Below, in pieces: positions 22,201-31,605 of a stretch of 64,000 nt of DNA. The stretch spans positions 2,852,001 to 2,916,000 of the forward strand of contig RQOL01000618.1 in assembly GCA_013076295.1 (NCBI GenBank). Reading direction: 5' to 3'. The position numbers and the translations under genes are program-made. The notes below the pieces were generated by a model. It was not told the DNA's origin. It worked only from the letters and a program-made list of their open reading frames with translations, and made no database searches. The stretch comes from Sanderia malayensis (taxonomy: Eukaryota; Cnidaria; Scyphozoa; Semaeostomeae; Pelagiidae). Position 1 is the first letter of the stretch. Each line of letters opens with the position of its first letter.

Positions 22201-23747
22201 GGTACCGGTCAAGTTTTTAGCCGTTCAAGTTTTTGTACGGATAGGGGTCGCGTTTACACGAGATCGGCTATCCGTACAAATATTTGTACGGATAGCCGTG
22301 CAAAAACTTGTCCTGTTAGGAAGAGGACGAGTTGACAACTTGAGCGGTCAAATATTTGAACGGTACCGTGTAAACGCTTCTAACCGTGCAAATATTTGTA
22401 CGGATTCATAAAGAGGTGAAAAAGTCAAGCAAACGAGGCAATTTGAAAATGTTGGATTTGGCGCTCAAAATTTAAAAGCAATTTTTTGTTATTTACGACG
22501 AAGCTTAACTTTCAATGATAAAAACAAAGATCGTAAATTTCATCAAAACCCAGAGAACAAATCATTTCACTCACCACACAAAAAATAATTCGACTTGGCG
22601 CCAACGATTTATGAAAAAGCATACTGCGCATGACGATCAAAGAAAACCGGCTAGCAAAAGCCATCGTGTAAACGGGAGGCCTATCCGTACAAATATTTGA
22701 CCGGTACACCTAGCCGTACAAAAACTTGAACGGCTAAAAACTTGACCGGTACCGTGTAAACGGGGCCTCAGTTGCAACATAAAGCATTTCAAACTTTCTC
22801 AAAAGTTTCACACAATATTTTTCTGTTATGTAGTTTTTTGATTGTTGAAAATTATTAAACTGTTTTCTTATAAAAAATGAGTGTGCTTGCAAGATGAAAT
22901 TTTCATGGAAAACAATCAAACGCTGCTTTTTTGTACGGGGTTTCCCAAAACAGGTTCTACCATTTAGGGATCAATATATTTGAGAGATGTGCTTTCTCTT
23001 CCATCAACAAATTATATTTGCAGTAATTTGTGATAAATTTATTTCTAAATTTTATACTTTTAGATGAAAGATACAATATAACATTGTTTGTTACTGTTAA
23101 ATGAATGAGCTACTTATTTGTTGAACTTGAACTCCTATTGCTGTAAAGGATTTTAAAATAAGCTCTCCGAAGCCCTTTCACTAATACCAGATTTCCAGAA
23201 TAATGCATCCAATCCAGGTACATGCCAATCAATGCATGCACACCCCGCCATCCTCAAAAAGGGATGTGGGGCACTTTAGTTTTTGCTATTGCTGGTCATT
23301 ATGTTTCTTTAATCATACAGGGTCGCATTTGGTGATGAATTGTATGACGATGTAAGCGACCAATCAGGGAGCTTGGTTGTCTCTCTGGCTTCTTCCAAAG
23401 AAACAGGTAGGCGATAGATAGACGCCTCTAATAAACGCCCGTTTCACCCGCTTAAGAGGGTTACTAAACGCCTCTAGTAGGCATTTCCGATAATGTTGCA
23501 TGGAAGTTTGACTTGATTATTTTTTGCTATATTTCTAGATGCGCCTATTTTTCAATCCAATGCGCCCAATTTCAAAATGGCCAGCAAGCAAACAGTAATT
23601 GGCCAGTCAACCGAAGGTAGTTTATTATTTTATTATTATAATGTGGATTATTTTCTTCTTTTGTGACGAGACAAGTGGCCTATATTGGCAATTCCATGTT
23701 TTTTCATAGGTGCGAATGGTGAAGAAATATATGAATGTGTTTCTTAA
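13229..23747 (+). CDS. ADAP/FYB-like adaptor with six YDDV motifs and a helically extended SH3 domain
   Basis: Cytoplasmic adaptor homologous to vertebrate FYB1/ADAP. Twelve coding exons give 705 residues: 13229-14336, 14456-14545, 14706-14823, 14933-14972, 15197-15276, 15617-15851, 16214-16379, 16498-16541, 16756-16790, 23321-23406, 23539-23616, 23710-23747. The N-terminal half is proline-rich and basic (KPPPKPKPKPRSRSK). YDDV tyrosines are at about 344, 357, 403, 417, 431 and 647, with YEPV at 462 and YECV at 701. A charged KKEEKERKEREKLEKKRREE helix leads into the SH3 fold (CDVKGKGKDLSFSKGELLDI, then GYAHLKDLGIDGRKSLLD). In vertebrate ADAP the same helix-SH3 arrangement occurs, and phosphorylated YDDV binds the SLP-76 SH2 domain. 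Only one such SH3 is seen here, whereas ADAP has two. The frame holds across a 6.5-kb intron carrying transposons. Confidence 0.9.
16052..16174. repeat. Long near-perfect inverted repeat (hairpin) in an FYB-like intron
   Basis: The left arm 16052-16106 and right arm 16121-16174 are reverse complements over about 54 bp, with only a few mismatches or indels, around a 14-nt loop. The shared core is AAAAACTAACCTCGAT. It lies wholly inside the intron 15852-16213, so the pre-mRNA would form a stable stem. It may be a small palindromic MITE or the source of a small RNA. Confidence 0.9.
16791..17484. other. Intron sequence upstream of the ISL2EU-like insertion
   Basis: Part of the 16791-23320 intron of the FYB-like gene, with no coding exon. 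From about 17157 the sequence GGGCCCATCTACACGAG resembles the terminal repeat of a short DNA transposon, and GTGTAGATGG at about 17247 is its partial inverted partner. The element, if real, is degenerate and I could not define its ends. Confidence 0.4.
17487..17734 (+). repeat. Left terminal inverted repeat of the ISL2EU-like element
   Basis: Inverse of 21028-21275. Its inner end lies 23 bp before the transposase ATG at 17758, so the promoter of that gene would fall within the repeat. A short open frame in the repeat occurs in both copies only because the copies are nearly identical. Confidence 0.92.
17758..19299 (+). CDS. ISL2EU-type transposase: THAP zinc finger plus DDE nuclease (513 aa)
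   Basis: DNA transposase expected to cut and rejoin element ends in the nucleus. ATG 17758 is chosen because the frame upstream has only a TTG, and the zinc finger starts at once after it. Residues of about 5-95 form a THAP C2CH finger: C-x4-C (CAVIDC), a conserved W in RQAWIRLI, and C-x2-H (VCSMHF). A short coiled coil (IAQLNKDKNKLEENINELCEE) follows, then a helix-turn-helix (LADRFHISESSCSNIFATW). The DDE_Tnp_4-like catalytic core has D347 (IIDCSEI), D422 (VMADRGF) and E469 (HVERAI). All three catalytic residues are present and there is no stop. The 3' end overlaps the convergent YqaJ gene by 11 bp. Confidence 0.93.
   Translation: MVNGNCAVIDCTNSRYKLRLWGEKLCEEHYGQKKKECICSPPFRLHSFPSIKRNFDKRQAWIRLINRTTLKKTKWNPGQSDMVCSMHFVDGEPSFENPNPTLKLGYEKPTKLPRRKVLRQDLPKVTMKDDDPSTENIDMADDSDHQYCSRKDLCRACIDKNKVIFSMANEIAQLNKDKNKLEENINELCEEVNELKLKKNTRKPFSVTSIKSDSKLRFYTGIQTIAVFNALFLLIKPHIPKLFFWRGQKVITSVIKKKHCRKSHKLLGKDQFLLVLMRLRLGLLNQDLADRFHISESSCSNIFATWVRFISKLLGSALIVWLPKDVIFSHLPRCFQGYYRKIRCIIDCSEIYIERPKSLDIQAATWSDYKKHNTFKFLVAISPAGYIMYLSDCYGGRTTDQFICQNSGFYNFLEYGDIVMADRGFQIKEDLLHYYCSLSVPPGARVKSQMTASECKKTKEVANVRIHVERAINRLKTFRILKNKFSLTMLPLADDIIRACAVICNIQPHLIKD
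19289..21007 (-). CDS. ISL2EU accessory protein: SAP, SWIM zinc finger and YqaJ-type nuclease (572 aa)
   Basis: Second gene of the transposon. The frame extends 40 codons upstream, but M at 21007 (MDFQLLSKMKVEELKDFL) starts a clear SAP domain and lies just inside the terminal repeat, so I take it as the start. Order: SAP (about 1-45, DNA-binding LKDFLRLRGLKVTGRKEELV); a SWIM finger near 180-200 with C-x-C-x8-C-x-H (CSCMAGLSQTCNH); then a YqaJ/lambda-exonuclease-like PD-(D/E)xK fold with GGSPDKI and LEVKCP, the second giving the E-x-K residues. YqaJ-family enzymes are 5'-3' DNA exonucleases used in recombination. Its part in ISL2EU transposition is not known to me; end processing or target handling is inferred. 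Confidence 0.9.
   Translation of the reverse strand: MDFQLLSKMKVEELKDFLRLRGLKVTGRKEELVARAFVACENNVTVVKTAEGVQQEIAKEYIDKLKIEDENLPDPFKLEDGWLKEEDGVSLWPTTLYPDIYNFLSFHPSELKNEDLSDYKTSKAYSYYSTGWLNTLQYHPISDRSYFCFLKTTCRPSQRISETHHHLWVCLSKKNGKIIKAHCSCMAGLSQTCNHVAAALFRIEAAVRIGLNSPSCTSKPCSWLPSNRKVVPMRLKDMKLSRGDFGKRGKKLSELNCSPKKNYDPTVNLESTISLQEITSAMKDACKDSIIFTTEVKMQPPKEASSAVGKEKLSTLDDFLEKSSTPDEFLLNMEYFPSHMDEIEIKTRGQSSNTFWLEVRKHTITASKAHAVLTRMASIEKAKTENKTLDLAAIFDKVAGNGPLLDIPALRYGRAMESEAISTFLNIFKQTHKKVVVSDCGLFLCRDRPFIGGSPDKIVECGCCGKHCLEVKCPFSIRDKSPLDVESNLSYLKRNNESNLTLSRKHTYFTQCQVQMGVTGTEKCYFVVWTANGHFIEQIRFDKDFWDNIKHKLSQFYLDYYVPSLFSNLINP
21028..21275 (-). repeat. Right terminal inverted repeat of the ISL2EU-like element
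   Basis: Inverse of 17487-17734, with only isolated differences (for example CTGCTCTG versus CTGCCCTG). It supplies the sequence upstream of the - strand YqaJ gene. An apparent + strand ORF at 21141-21350 is the terminal repeat read through and not a gene. Confidence 0.92.
22187..22767. mobile_element. MITE with 54-bp terminal inverted repeats and TCA target duplication
   Basis: The terminal repeats 22187-22240 and 22714-22767 start GGCCCCGTTTACACGGTACC and match over about 54 bp. TCA flanks both sides (22184-22186 and 22768-22770). The interior has further palindromes built on TACAAATATTTGTA and a second pair of GTTTACACG / CGTGTAAAC blocks. There is no coding capacity. A 3-bp duplication is typical of PIF/Harbinger elements, so a non-autonomous Harbinger MITE is likely, though not proven. 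Confidence 0.85.
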
Positions 23748-24007
23748 ACAATGACAAAGACCTTAGCTTTTCTTTCTATCAAAGGTGGTCTGGTCATTAT
23801 TCATGGAATATATTTCTATTGTCTCGTTGTAAAGTGGCTTTTATATTAACTCGTGTAATTTCAATATTACTATGTAATAATAATAATTTTCATTATTAAG
23901 TATTATTATTTTAACTTAGTGAATTTTCCTCGATTATATTATTTTCTTATATTTTATCTTTCTGCACTTTAAAGTGTGTTTAAAGAATATTAACTGAATG
24001 AAAAAGG

Positions 24008-24013
24008 AATAAA
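24008..24013 (+). terminator. Polyadenylation signal AATAAA of the FYB-like gene
   Basis: A canonical AATAAA lies 260 bp after the TAA stop at 23745-23747, with only AT-rich 3' UTR-like sequence between. Confidence 0.5.
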
Positions 24014-25117
24014 ATGTTGATGTTTTTGTTGAAAAACGTGATAATTCAGGGATTTATCTTGTGAACTAAGCAGCAGAATCGTGCAACAGAACTTTGTGAC
24101 ATAGATCGTGTTGTGCGCACACTGACTTTCCAGCTTTCTATGTATTTTATAGTAAACGTTTTGTATCAGTACTATTAGATGTTAATGAGATGTTTTAGGA
24201 GTTAAATAGTCAAATTAGTAGACTTATCGTAGACAAAGGAGTCAAAACTGTTTCAATATCATTGATATTATTATTTTGATTATTATGGATGTTTTGTTTT
24301 ATTGCATGCGCTCAAATGGTCGAAATTACAAACTACAAATCTTCAGCCAACTTAACCATCCAAGGTCTGTGAATGGGTACCAGAGTAATTCGTTCTAAAA
24401 TATCATTCAGGGGCACAAACCCCAGTTACCTTATTTGTATGATGTCGGAAACCCCAGCCTGCTTTTACAAATAAATATTGCTCGCTTGCTTGCCTTTATA
24501 TTCTGGAAGGGAGTTAAAGCTCTAGAGGTACATTTTTGGTCACGTGAACATGCATTGAAACACCTTTACGTGACTTTGGCAACGTTTTAATTCTATATTG
24601 TATGTCTAAAACTTAATACCTGTATTTCAAAGCTTATCAGTTTCTCGTGACCAAAATATTTCCTAAACAAATTAAAAACCTTGGCCTTTTGTCTGTAAGA
24701 AGTACATTAAGGCTAGCCACGTGACACACTGTTTTGGCGGCAAACTCGATCATGAAAGATCACGTCATCACAACAATTTCGTTACAAAGCAAAATTTCTG
24801 TTGCACAGAAATATTTATTTTCAAAGCTTGGAAAAGTTAGATCAAATTTTTACAGCGATTTAAATGGAAGTTGTTTGTTAACAGAACACTCAGACACCCA
24901 AATACGCGTTCATAAGTGGAGGATTAATTTCAATTAAGCGAAATAGAGCCTTAGATATTAGAGCAAGAATAGATATCGTTGGCATCGTTACAAAATCCAA
25001 GGTAACTGCGTTTTAATTGCTTCGTATCCATGACATTTTATTAATTTTCTTAATTGAAAGAATGCTTAGATGAACATCTTTTGTGCTGTGTACTAAAATA
25101 ACTTTTTTCTCTCTCAG
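24014..25117. other. Intergenic region and probable 5' leader of the orphan gene
   Basis: No convincing coding exon. A CACGTG E-box lies near 24718. A donor (AATCCAAG/GTAACT at about 25001) before the acceptor at 25117 would fit a non-coding leader exon of the next gene. A 67-codon open frame at 24734 has no splice or homology support. Confidence 0.4.
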
Positions 25118-28100
25118 ATGCCTAAATGTTCAAGAGGGGAAAAGAAAAATGCCAATGTTGTTGTATTGCCAGTTAGCAGGCCCATTCCAATATCCCCAAG
25201 TGGAGAGAAATTAAAAAAAGATTGTGGTACAATGCTATCTGTTTTTATTATGGCTACCTAATTGTTTCTATAAAAGCTTTTTATTAATTAACATCGCCGT
25301 AAGAATCTCAAGACGATGGGCCACAGATTCAATAAGCGAATGAATGTAAATTTACAAAAGATACATTATTTTTGGAAAAGATAAATTCTCATGTGGATGA
25401 CCTCGAGCGTGCTGGAAGCTTTTTCTTTAAGCTTGAGTGAACTGGATAAAGTTTTCAAGACAATGTCATTTTTAAACAATTATGACACATAACTTTCGCC
25501 TAGCGATGGCATTTGTTTTATGTTTTTCACTATTCATTACTTTGCATTATTTCCAGCTCCAAGACAAATTTCAAAACTGATCGACCAAAACAACCAGATT
25601 GAACCTGCAACGAACCAAGCTAGAAGCCCAGCTGTGGATGCAAAAGAAAACGGCAAGCAGAATTATTTTATTGTCTTTTACCCAGCTAGAATTACCACAC
25701 CTTAAATACTTTTGCAGGAAATTTTAACTTAACGTGCTGTGCATAAACTACAACCATATCCAAACCACTCCAGCGGGGCTGATAATATCAAATTAAATTA
25801 CTTAAAAATAAGTTTATTTAGAAAACGAATTCAAATAATATAGGTATCAGACTAATCGAAACAAAACGCAAGAGCAAGCAAATTGTTTGTGTCTTGTTTT
25901 AGATCTGCTCCGTCTATAAATATCTGGAAGCCAACATTTGTTTTTTTCTTAAAATAGTCGAAAATAAGAATAGAGCTTCAATCTTTTCATAATAACTAAA
26001 TTTAACTAGCAGGACTTTCATATTATTTCCAGGTGGAAATTCGAATTTGAAAACTGGAAACATAATTACACCATTTCTTGTGACAACTTCAAATGGAACA
26101 AGATGTATTGTAATAATCAACTCCAGCGTCAGCGACAGTCAAAATGAGGTGAAAAAATCAAATAAAGACAACAACAATTTATTAGTTCGCAATAAAGATG
26201 TTTTTCTTCCACAAATAATAGAAGAATCAGGATATGATGGCATTGACACAGGTATTTGGGCATGCCTTAAACTTAATTCGCTTATTTTTCGTTTGCAATC
26301 GCGCTTGCGTTCTTCACTGAGCACTGAGCACTCTTTTTATTATATCAGATTTTAGTGACAATGATACCAGCAGATCATTGCAAAGTGGCAATAGCATATC
26401 CAATGACGTATTTGTCCTCTCAAGCAAAGAAGAACAGGGTGCGATAAGTTCAGGTAAGCTTTCGTTCTCTCCTTTATCGCGGCGATAGGTGAATACCTCA
26501 TAAACAAACCTATAATCCTCGCCTTGGGCGGTTGCAAATATCTCCCAGGCACACAATAGCAGCGACCGCTTGAGTGGCAAATAAAATAGTGCCACTAGTT
26601 AAGACCATGCCCCAGAAAACAATGATCTTTGTTTCAAAGGTCTTGCATTGGGATTGTCAACTGAAAAATAAACATCATGTACAAAACTCAACATTTAGGG
26701 AAAGGGACGATCGTTTTGCTGAATGAAACAAAGTAATTAGATCGTATTGATTAATTTTCCAGACGAATTAATTTCCATTCCCTATTCCAATTTCTGCTCT
26801 CATTTCCCTTCCTATCTCTCACTTTTCCGGATCCCCTTTTGCATTAGTTGCGATTGTAATCACGTGCCGTTAATTTGACTGAGTGTCGTCTTAAAATATA
26901 CCACACTGTCCCAATTAGCTCTCACCTCGTGTTTTCCTCATCTCAAATTGTTATCCCCAGAAACCAGGTTTGATGTTTCTGACTAATATAAATCGCCTTC
27001 TGTTATCGGCAAATAATATCAGGCTTACTCATTTTAGCGCTATTGCGTTGCTATGGCGATGTTATTTCCATGTCGAAACCATTGTATGCAAGGCCTAGAT
27101 CATTGTCGAGCCTTGCCGCCTTTTGCGGTGAGTCATCGGTGAAGCAGTCCCATTGTTGTCTTCAGCACACACGTGAGCAGTTGTCCAACTTCCATTCGAA
27201 TATTATTTAATAGCTGGCAATTAGTTCTGCAAGGTTCATATCGTTAAGGAACAGTGTAATGGACCCACGCCCCACAAGCCTCGATCGCCACTTATTCATA
27301 TATTAAGTCAACACGTTGCTTCGTCAGCTATTTCGTGCACAGTGTTTGGAGAAAACTCGATGGAATGCCTAAGTGTATAATGTCAGGATTGTTGTTTGGG
27401 TTTGACCAAGAACATGTTCGCATAAAGCAAGAAGGAGACAGGGGGCAACCCCCTCCGTATCACTATCCATGTCATCACATTGTTCGGAATACGCAAGGTA
27501 ACATTTGATTATTTACAACAGCAAGCATTTTTTCATTTGCTGCTATTAGAGTATGGTCAATAACCACATTGAATGCAGTGCGTTCACAGTCTCTTGTCCC
27601 TCTCATGCCATTACATTGTCGCCCTTCAGTTGTAATTATGTGGACGTAAAGCCTAATTCACTTCTACCCTTGTAGTTACTTTCCACTTTAGTTGTTTACA
27701 TATATTTGGTTCTACTGCTTACTGTTATAGTCATTTTAAGGATTATGCCCCATGGAGTTGGCTGTAAAGTAGGATTTAAAGCATATCTGAAGTTGAATAG
27801 AAATGATAGCAGGATAGGCCGCCAGGAAAGTTCTTCACCCTTTTCAATGCGCAGGATGATTATAATGATGTGGATAGAGATCCCTCATTGTTTTCCTGGT
27901 TCATTTTTGCTCATTCATTGCATTATATCTTCCTTTCTTACTTCTTCTTTACTTGGTACAGCTCATTATTTGTTTAAATGTTCTTCATTCTCTGATGAAG
28001 AGGTTATCTTGTTGAAATTGTGAAATAGTTAATATGCGCCAACAGTCAATGCCACGAAACTTTGGCATGACGTGGAAGACATAATTTGTTTGTTTTGTTT

Positions 28101-31100
28101 TGTCATCTTATTTTAATTCGATATCTCTAATAGCTTTACAGAAAAACTAATCTAAATCGAATATTTAACTACCATAATTTATTACGAATGAGGAGACAAA
28201 TTAACCGCATACAATACAAGCGGGGATGACTACATACAATCCTCATTTAAGTTGAATGACTACATACAATCCTCATTCAAGTTAATTACTTAACTACCAT
28301 AATTTATTACGAAATGAGGAGACAATTTAACCGCATACAATACAAGCATGGCATTTACAAGCTGGCCCGCTCCACTGTTTTATTTGTCTCTTGAAAGTTT
28401 GGACATTTTCAGCCATTTTAAGTTCTTTTGGCAAAGCATTCCAGATTTGTGGTCCCAATGACAAGAGACTTTTCGAGCCAAATGTTACTTGGTTTGGTCT
28501 ATGATGAATCAATTCTTTTGGATTCCTTGCTGACCTTGTTGTTTGTTTTAGTTTAAAAATGTTTTGTATAAAAGGGGGATTCAGCTTTGCGACAGTTTTA
28601 TAAATTTCAATACAAAGAGTTCTGAGACGGCTGATCCTCATTGTGCTTTTTCCTGCTTTTGAAAGTAAGGTGTCATACGAGCTTGTAGTGTCGTTAAAAA
28701 GAAATTTGAGAGCTCTTTCTTGGATCTTCTCAATTTTTTCAACAGATTTCGCAGAGGAAAAATGCCATACTAAAGGGCAGTAATTAAAGTTCGAACATAC
28801 AAAACTTTGGACCAATATCTTTTTGGCATCAAAACCCATGTAACCCTGAAGTCTTTTTAATGCATTTAGTTGTGCAGCGGCTTTTCTGCACAGATCGGAA
28901 ATATGTTCATCAAAAGTTAGGTTGTGATCAATTTTTACCCCCAATAGTTTTACTATGTTTTCAGATTTTATCTGCTTCCCATGTATGGTTATTGTTTTTC
29001 CAGTTGTGTCGTTCTTGCTTTTGTTAACAAGTAGGGCATGAAATTTATCTGGGTTCGCAATCATTTGGTTCCTTTCCAACCAGTCGATTGCGACATTTGA
29101 TTCTTGTTCTAAGATTCTAATCAGATTTGGGAAGGAGTTTGAAAAAGCTGTCAAAGTGTTGTCATCTGCGTAATTATGCAGAGTTGCTTTCTTTATATAG
29201 AGAAAAATGTCATTAATATATAAGTTAAATAAAATGGGACCAAGAACAGACCCCTGTGGTACCCCGGAGATCACAAGTTGGGAAGTGCTGTAGGTGTTAT
29301 TGATTCGCACCGATTGTTGTCTTCGTTTCAGGTAGGAATAAATATAAACAAGCGCATCCTCATGAAAACCATAGGCAGACAATTTCGCAATCAGGAGATC
29401 ATGCGGGATACAGTCGAAAGCCTTTGAAAGGTCCATAAGAATGGCCCCTACGACATTATCTTTATCAAGATTACGTCTCAATTCTTCAATCATTCGTATT
29501 AAGACATGTTGCGTGTTGTACTGATGTCTGTACGCCGCTATGAACTGTGAAAGACAATGGTCAAGGTGAGGAGTGAGCTGCTCTTTGATTATTTTTTCAT
29601 AGATTTTGGAAAAAGCGTTTAAGACGCTGACAGGTCGAAAGTTTTTCTCTGTGGTACGAACTGACTCACCCTTGTCTAAGGGGGTAACAGCAGCTCGCTT
29701 CCCCTTGTCTGGAAACTGACATTTCTTAAAACTATTATTTATTGCATTTGTTAGCGGTACCGCAAGTTCTCGAGAAGCTAAAAGCACTAGCTTAGGCGGA
29801 ATTTGATCTTCCCCTGTTGACTTTTTGCTATCTACCTTTTTTAAAAACTTCATGACTTCATTCGATTCAACCGCACGAAATGAAAAGGTTGGAAAATTGT
29901 TTTTTGGATTTTGGATTATAGCTAAGATACTAGGATGGTTTGCATATTTTTCAAGAATCAATCTCACAATGTCTCTATCACTGGTTTGTTCATATATGTC
30001 AGCTAAGCTTTGTGGTTTTTTCCCACTTGATTTTTCGACTATATTAACGTAATGTTCGTTAAAAGTCTCAGCAAGCTCACGGTCATCAGTAATGATCTTC
30101 TCGTCCTTTACAAGCAAAATGTCGTTCCCTGATAAACCCCCTTTATTTGTCAGGAATGGTTTCACTAGATTCCAGAAATCTTTATTTGTCATTAACCCAT
30201 TTTCCGTCACCTTGTTGAAATGAGATTTGATCGCCTTTTTTCTGAGAGAGACGCATTTATTCCTCTGCTTTTTGAAATTAAGCTCGTTTTCTCTGGAGGG
30301 GTTTTTCTTGAATTTTTTCTGTAGGCGAGATCTGTTATATATTTCTTTTCTCCATGTTTTATTCATAAAGGGTGCGTCGTTTCCCCTCACAGTTTTGGTT
30401 CGCAGGGGGGCATGTTTATCTATGATTTTGTGAAACTTATTTTCTAAATCCTCATAGCAAAAGTTTGGATCGTCTGAGAAACATACGAGGCTAGCATTTT
30501 TTACATCAGATAGGAAATTTTCAGTAGAGAACTTTTTGTAACTTCTATAAGTAATCTTCTTGGGCTTGAGTCGGGGAATGCAAGACTTCATACACGTTGT
30601 GACCATAAGATGACAGTCACTTAAACCGGTTTCAAAAGCAGATGTTTTTTGAAAGTTCCGTTTACGATTTGTAAGAATCACGTCTATGGAAGAACTATGA
30701 TTACTTGTAAAGCAGGTTTTACCCCTCACTAAGTTTTCAAGATCAAAAACGTCGCAGAATTCTTTGAGGTTCTCGAAACCAGGGTGCCTACGACTTTGCC
30801 AGTCTATATTTATGTCACCATAAATGATAACATTTTCGTACTTATCTAAAGCTTTATTCACGCAAGATGATAACTCTTGGAAGAATGCTGTCATGTTTGA
30901 TGATGCAGGGGGTCTGTAAACAGCGAAAAGGGCCCACTTGATAATGCTTGATAATGCGGTGGGTGTTGGGGCAGTTGACTGCTTGTTCACCCGTTCAATG
31001 TGTAGCTAAGCCAACATCTTACCTCGATTCATTACTTGAATATCTATACGTGTGCTGTTTAACACCGATACGATACATGAACTAAGCTTGGTTTAATAGC

Positions 31101-31605
31101 AATTACAATCAACAGCTCGGTTATTCCATTCATAAAACAGAAACATGTATGATTGTTACATGTAGCAACCAACAAAGCCGTCTATGATCTTTAGCTTAGC
31201 ATTTACTCTTATGCTTATGTTGTACAACAACTAAACTAAGCGACGTATTGCTGATTCAGCGAAGAGCAGACTTAGTTGAAATCAAGGGAAATTTTGGCCT
31301 TATTTGTGGATTGGTGACTGTTGATAAACAACTTTTCAGTTAGAAGAAACCATGTTTCTTTTCTCGTCGCTTCTTCTAATTCAAATTTTCAACAGCTAGT
31401 GCAAGCTATTTTCCAGCAAGAAATACATCGTTGTCAAACATGTATTGATTTAATACAAACGACATGTGAATTCATGCAAGGTTCACAAGGCAAGGCTCCT
31501 TCGCAAGTGTGTGTAACTCAATCCACAGTGGGCCAAATTAAAAATAGTAAACCACGACATGAAAAGCGTAAGAATACATGTCAGGATTTGTCATACAGGT
31601 GTTGA
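25118..31605 (+). CDS. Unrecognised protein, five exons with phase-1 introns (about 264 aa)
   Basis: Exons chain in one frame: 25118-25226 (ATG PKCSRGEKKNANVVVLPVS), 25557-25652, 26033-26251, 26349-26453, and 31340 to the stop at 31605. Every intron is phase 1. The first donor (GTACAA) is weak and the second is a GC donor (AACG/GCAAGC). The product is polar, with acidic serine-rich stretches (EESGYDGIDT, DFSDNDTSRSLQSG) and a C-terminal helix (LVQAIFQQEIHRCQTCIDLI). I recognise no domain. The last exon could instead splice at 31567/31568 to something further on, and some exons could be alternative 5' exons of the RFX gene, whose early exons share phase 1. The chain is an inference from splice sites and phase. 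Confidence 0.5.
27365..27497 (+). CDS. Candidate alternative first coding exon (44 codons)
   Basis: ATG 27365 opens a frame of 44 codons ending at a good phase-1 donor (CGCAAG/GTAACA). The peptide (MPKCIMSGLLFGFDQEHVRI, then KQEGDRGQPPPYHYP) does not look like random translation and contains an IKQE sumoylation-type motif. It could splice in frame to 36228 (RFX exon 2) or 31340. The preceding 600 bp is less AT-rich than its surroundings, as a promoter might be. There is no homology support. Confidence 0.35.
28171..28351. repeat. Direct repeats at the 3' end of the retrotransposon
   Basis: A block of about 55 bp (ACTACCATAATTTATTACGA through ATACAATACAAGC) occurs at about 28171-28226 and again at about 28296-28349. 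Between them is a shorter repeat, GACTACATACAATCCTCATT, present twice. The second long copy includes the stop codon of the reverse transcriptase ORF, so the retrotransposon tail carries a duplication of its own coding end. Confidence 0.75.
28327..30990 (-). mobile_element. 5'-truncated non-LTR retrotransposon: endonuclease C-terminal part plus reverse transcriptase
   Basis: A single long frame of 887 codons without a true ATG start (the first codon is GTG, and the frame opens after TAG just upstream). It begins inside an apurinic-type endonuclease (VYRPPASSN, GDINID, LSDCHLMV) and runs through a full reverse transcriptase: LMDLSKAFD (motif A), GVPQGSVLGP (motif B), YADD (catalytic motif C) and LGVKIDHNLTFDEH. 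The loss of the endonuclease N-terminus and any ORF1 is typical 5' truncation from target-primed reverse transcription. Domain order and motifs fit the Jockey/CR1 group; the clade is not certain. It lies antisense in the 26454-31339 intron of the orphan gene. The reading frame is intact. Confidence 0.92.
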
